Part shown: piece after piece, positions 63,083 through 64,000 of the stretch | Numbering within the stretch: the first letter of the stretch is position 1 | Layout: every line of letters begins with the position of its first letter | Source: Prostheceraeus crozeri | Taxonomy: Eukaryota > Platyhelminthes > Polycladida > Euryleptidae | DNA: 64,000 bases | Direction: 5' to 3' | Assembly (NCBI GenBank): GCA_907163375.1 | Contig: CAJQUW010003464.1 | Location: 186,001 to 250,000 of the forward strand | Translations under genes and position numbers: made by a program | Notes under the pieces: model-generated | What the model saw: only the letters and a program-made list of their open reading frames with translations | Told to the model about the DNA's origin: nothing | Databases searched by the model: none

Positions 63083-63523
63083 GTGATAGGAAGAAAAATG
63101 ACAGATGCAGTAGAGTTTACGAATGAATTTTGTTCACTACGTTTTCATCGACAAAGTCTTCGTGGTGTGATTAGGGACTACATCATCTCATTTCATCATG
63201 AAAAGGCAGAAGACTTAGAATTTGCTATCGCTAAAGGTTACTTCGTTTTCCAACAGCTCATGGACAGTTTGATGAATAAAGATGTGAAAGGACGATTAGT
63301 TGCATAGATTGAATTTGAGAAAGTGACTGATGAACATGCAGGTGAACGTGTAGTGCCTCATTTTGCATCGTATTCTGCAGAGACGATACATGATCCCAAA
63401 GATTTCTATCAGCGACACATGGCGAAAATTGCATCTCGACTAGATTCACTTCAAGAGCATGGGTCCAACTTGCTCTTATGTCGCATAAAACACATTCATA
63501 TTCGACTCAATGTGCTAAACTAG
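63083..63523 (+). pseudogene. unidentified mobile-element protein, one nonsense codon
   Basis: About 146 codons in one frame, broken by a TAG at 63,305-63,307. N-terminal part: LRFHRQSLRG, then DLEFAIAKGYFVFQQLMDSL. C-terminal part: PHFASYSAETIHDPKDFYQR, then HMAKIASRLD and LLLCRIKHIHIRLN. The C-terminal part is paralogous to 1,405-1,641 at the other window edge. It lies about 1.4 kb inside the terminus at 61,672, reading inward. The layout is faintly reminiscent of the N-terminal region of large Maverick-type ORFs; I would not name it. Confidence 0.5.
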
Positions 63524-63667
63524 ATTTGACTACAAGATTTGGGAAAAGCAATCATGAGTCAGTCGTCCGCGTGCCTCCTTTTCCCTGCCGCAACGAAGTC
63601 AGGGGAGAAACGGAGGTCTCTGATTGGCTCTCATAGTGTTAGTGTCAAATATGGATTTACAGGAGAC

Positions 63668-63700
63668 TATAAAAGGAGACGTCTCCCCATTTTCTCTTCA
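63668..63700 (+). promoter_or_regulatory. TATA-type core promoter
   Basis: TATAAAAGG at 63,668-63,676 overlaps a perfect 12-base palindrome GGAGACGTCTCC (63,675-63,686). An initiator-like TCAATTC lies about 30 bases downstream. CAAGTGAGT near 63,790-63,798 could be the first splice donor. It probably drives the gene beginning near 63,868. Confidence 0.45.
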
Positions 63701-63867
63701 ATTCATTCTCCTGACTTGGAAATCGTGTGTGACTTGCTCAAGCCATTCTCCGTCTCAATTTTGTCTGATTCGATCCTGTTTGCAAATTTACAAGTGAGTG
63801 TCATGACTGTGTGGCCTAAACCTTACCAAAACATTTTAGAAGAGAGGCGCAGGAGAGTGTGTGGCCG

Positions 63868-64000
63868 ATGATTGTACAAGCTTCTTTTGTTGAACCATCA
63901 CCACCACCGCCACCTCCACCACCTAGACGCTTTACCTTTAAGTCTTTTAGGGAATTGAAACTTAATTCGGGTCCTAAGCCCAAGACATTTAATTTACTGG
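63868..64000 (+). CDS. start of a proline-rich protein (partial, runs off the window)
   Basis: From the ATG at 63,868 an open frame runs to the window edge. It contains a run of nine prolines followed by RRFTFKSFRELKL. It lies 170-200 bases after a good TATA box. Family unknown; only 44 codons visible. Confidence 0.4.
   Translation, partial: MIVQASFVEPSPPPPPPPPRRFTFKSFRELKLNSGPKPKTFNLL

Overview
ORGANISM. The window is nuclear DNA of an AT-rich, intron-bearing eukaryote, almost certainly an invertebrate animal. It contains no bacterial operons, ribosome-binding sites or CRISPR. Instead it is a dense stack of eukaryotic mobile elements: Ty3/gypsy, Tc1/mariner, Penelope-like, LINE and MITE sequences plus two Maverick/Polinton virus-like elements. 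Between them lie long non-coding AT-rich stretches with (TA)n microsatellites. I could not recognise a complete host gene; two possible terminal exons are listed with low confidence.

LAYOUT. (1) 1-5.98 kb and 61.67-64 kb carry the same inverted terminal sequence, each continuing out of the window, so the right end of one large unidentified element and the left end of another flank a 55.7-kb interval. Both carry a short ORF of one shared, unidentified family. (2) 6.0-7.1 kb: tRNA-like remnant and LINE fragment. (3) 7,444-12,122: Ty3/gypsy retrotransposon with 159-bp LTRs, AAAAC target duplication and a broken pol. (4) 12.1-15.2 kb: mostly empty, one candidate exon. (5) 15,220-16,838: Tc1 element with intact DD34E transposase and a nested MITE; then a fold-back repeat and a second MITE copy. 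(6) 18.5-20.78 kb: two Penelope-like units in tandem on the minus strand. (7) 20,780-36,439: Maverick A (15.7 kb, capsid/replication cluster on minus strand). (8) 36.4-38.66 kb: LINE remnants. (9) 38,660-52,984: Maverick B (14.3 kb, opposite orientation), inserted in a LINE ORF with a perfect 6-bp duplication GTCTAG. (10) 53-61.7 kb: non-coding AT-rich DNA.

HOW THE GENES FIT. A and B share one gene order: membrane protein, coiled-coil protein, 262-aa putative minor structural protein, packaging ATPase, about 105-aa protein, protein-primed DNA polymerase B, fibre-like and coiled-coil proteins, amphipathic protein, major-capsid-like protein, glycine-rich hydrophobic protein, phospholipase A2-integrase fusion, and a convergent adenain-like protease. 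This is a virion plus replication plus integration kit of the Polinton/adintovirus type. Both copies are decayed by nonsense codons, frameshifts and deletions, in different genes.

MOST NOTABLE. Maverick A carries an uninterrupted 350-residue intein with a two-motif LAGLIDADG endonuclease, sitting inside the catalytic YTDTDS motif of its polymerase. Maverick B, 15 kb away, has the matching empty site. Also notable are the phospholipase A2-integrase fusion, GC-rich hairpins at all four Maverick termini, a cargo slot holding different contents in A and B, small 3-nt-loop hairpin insertions, and the repeated ends of the unidentified flanking element.
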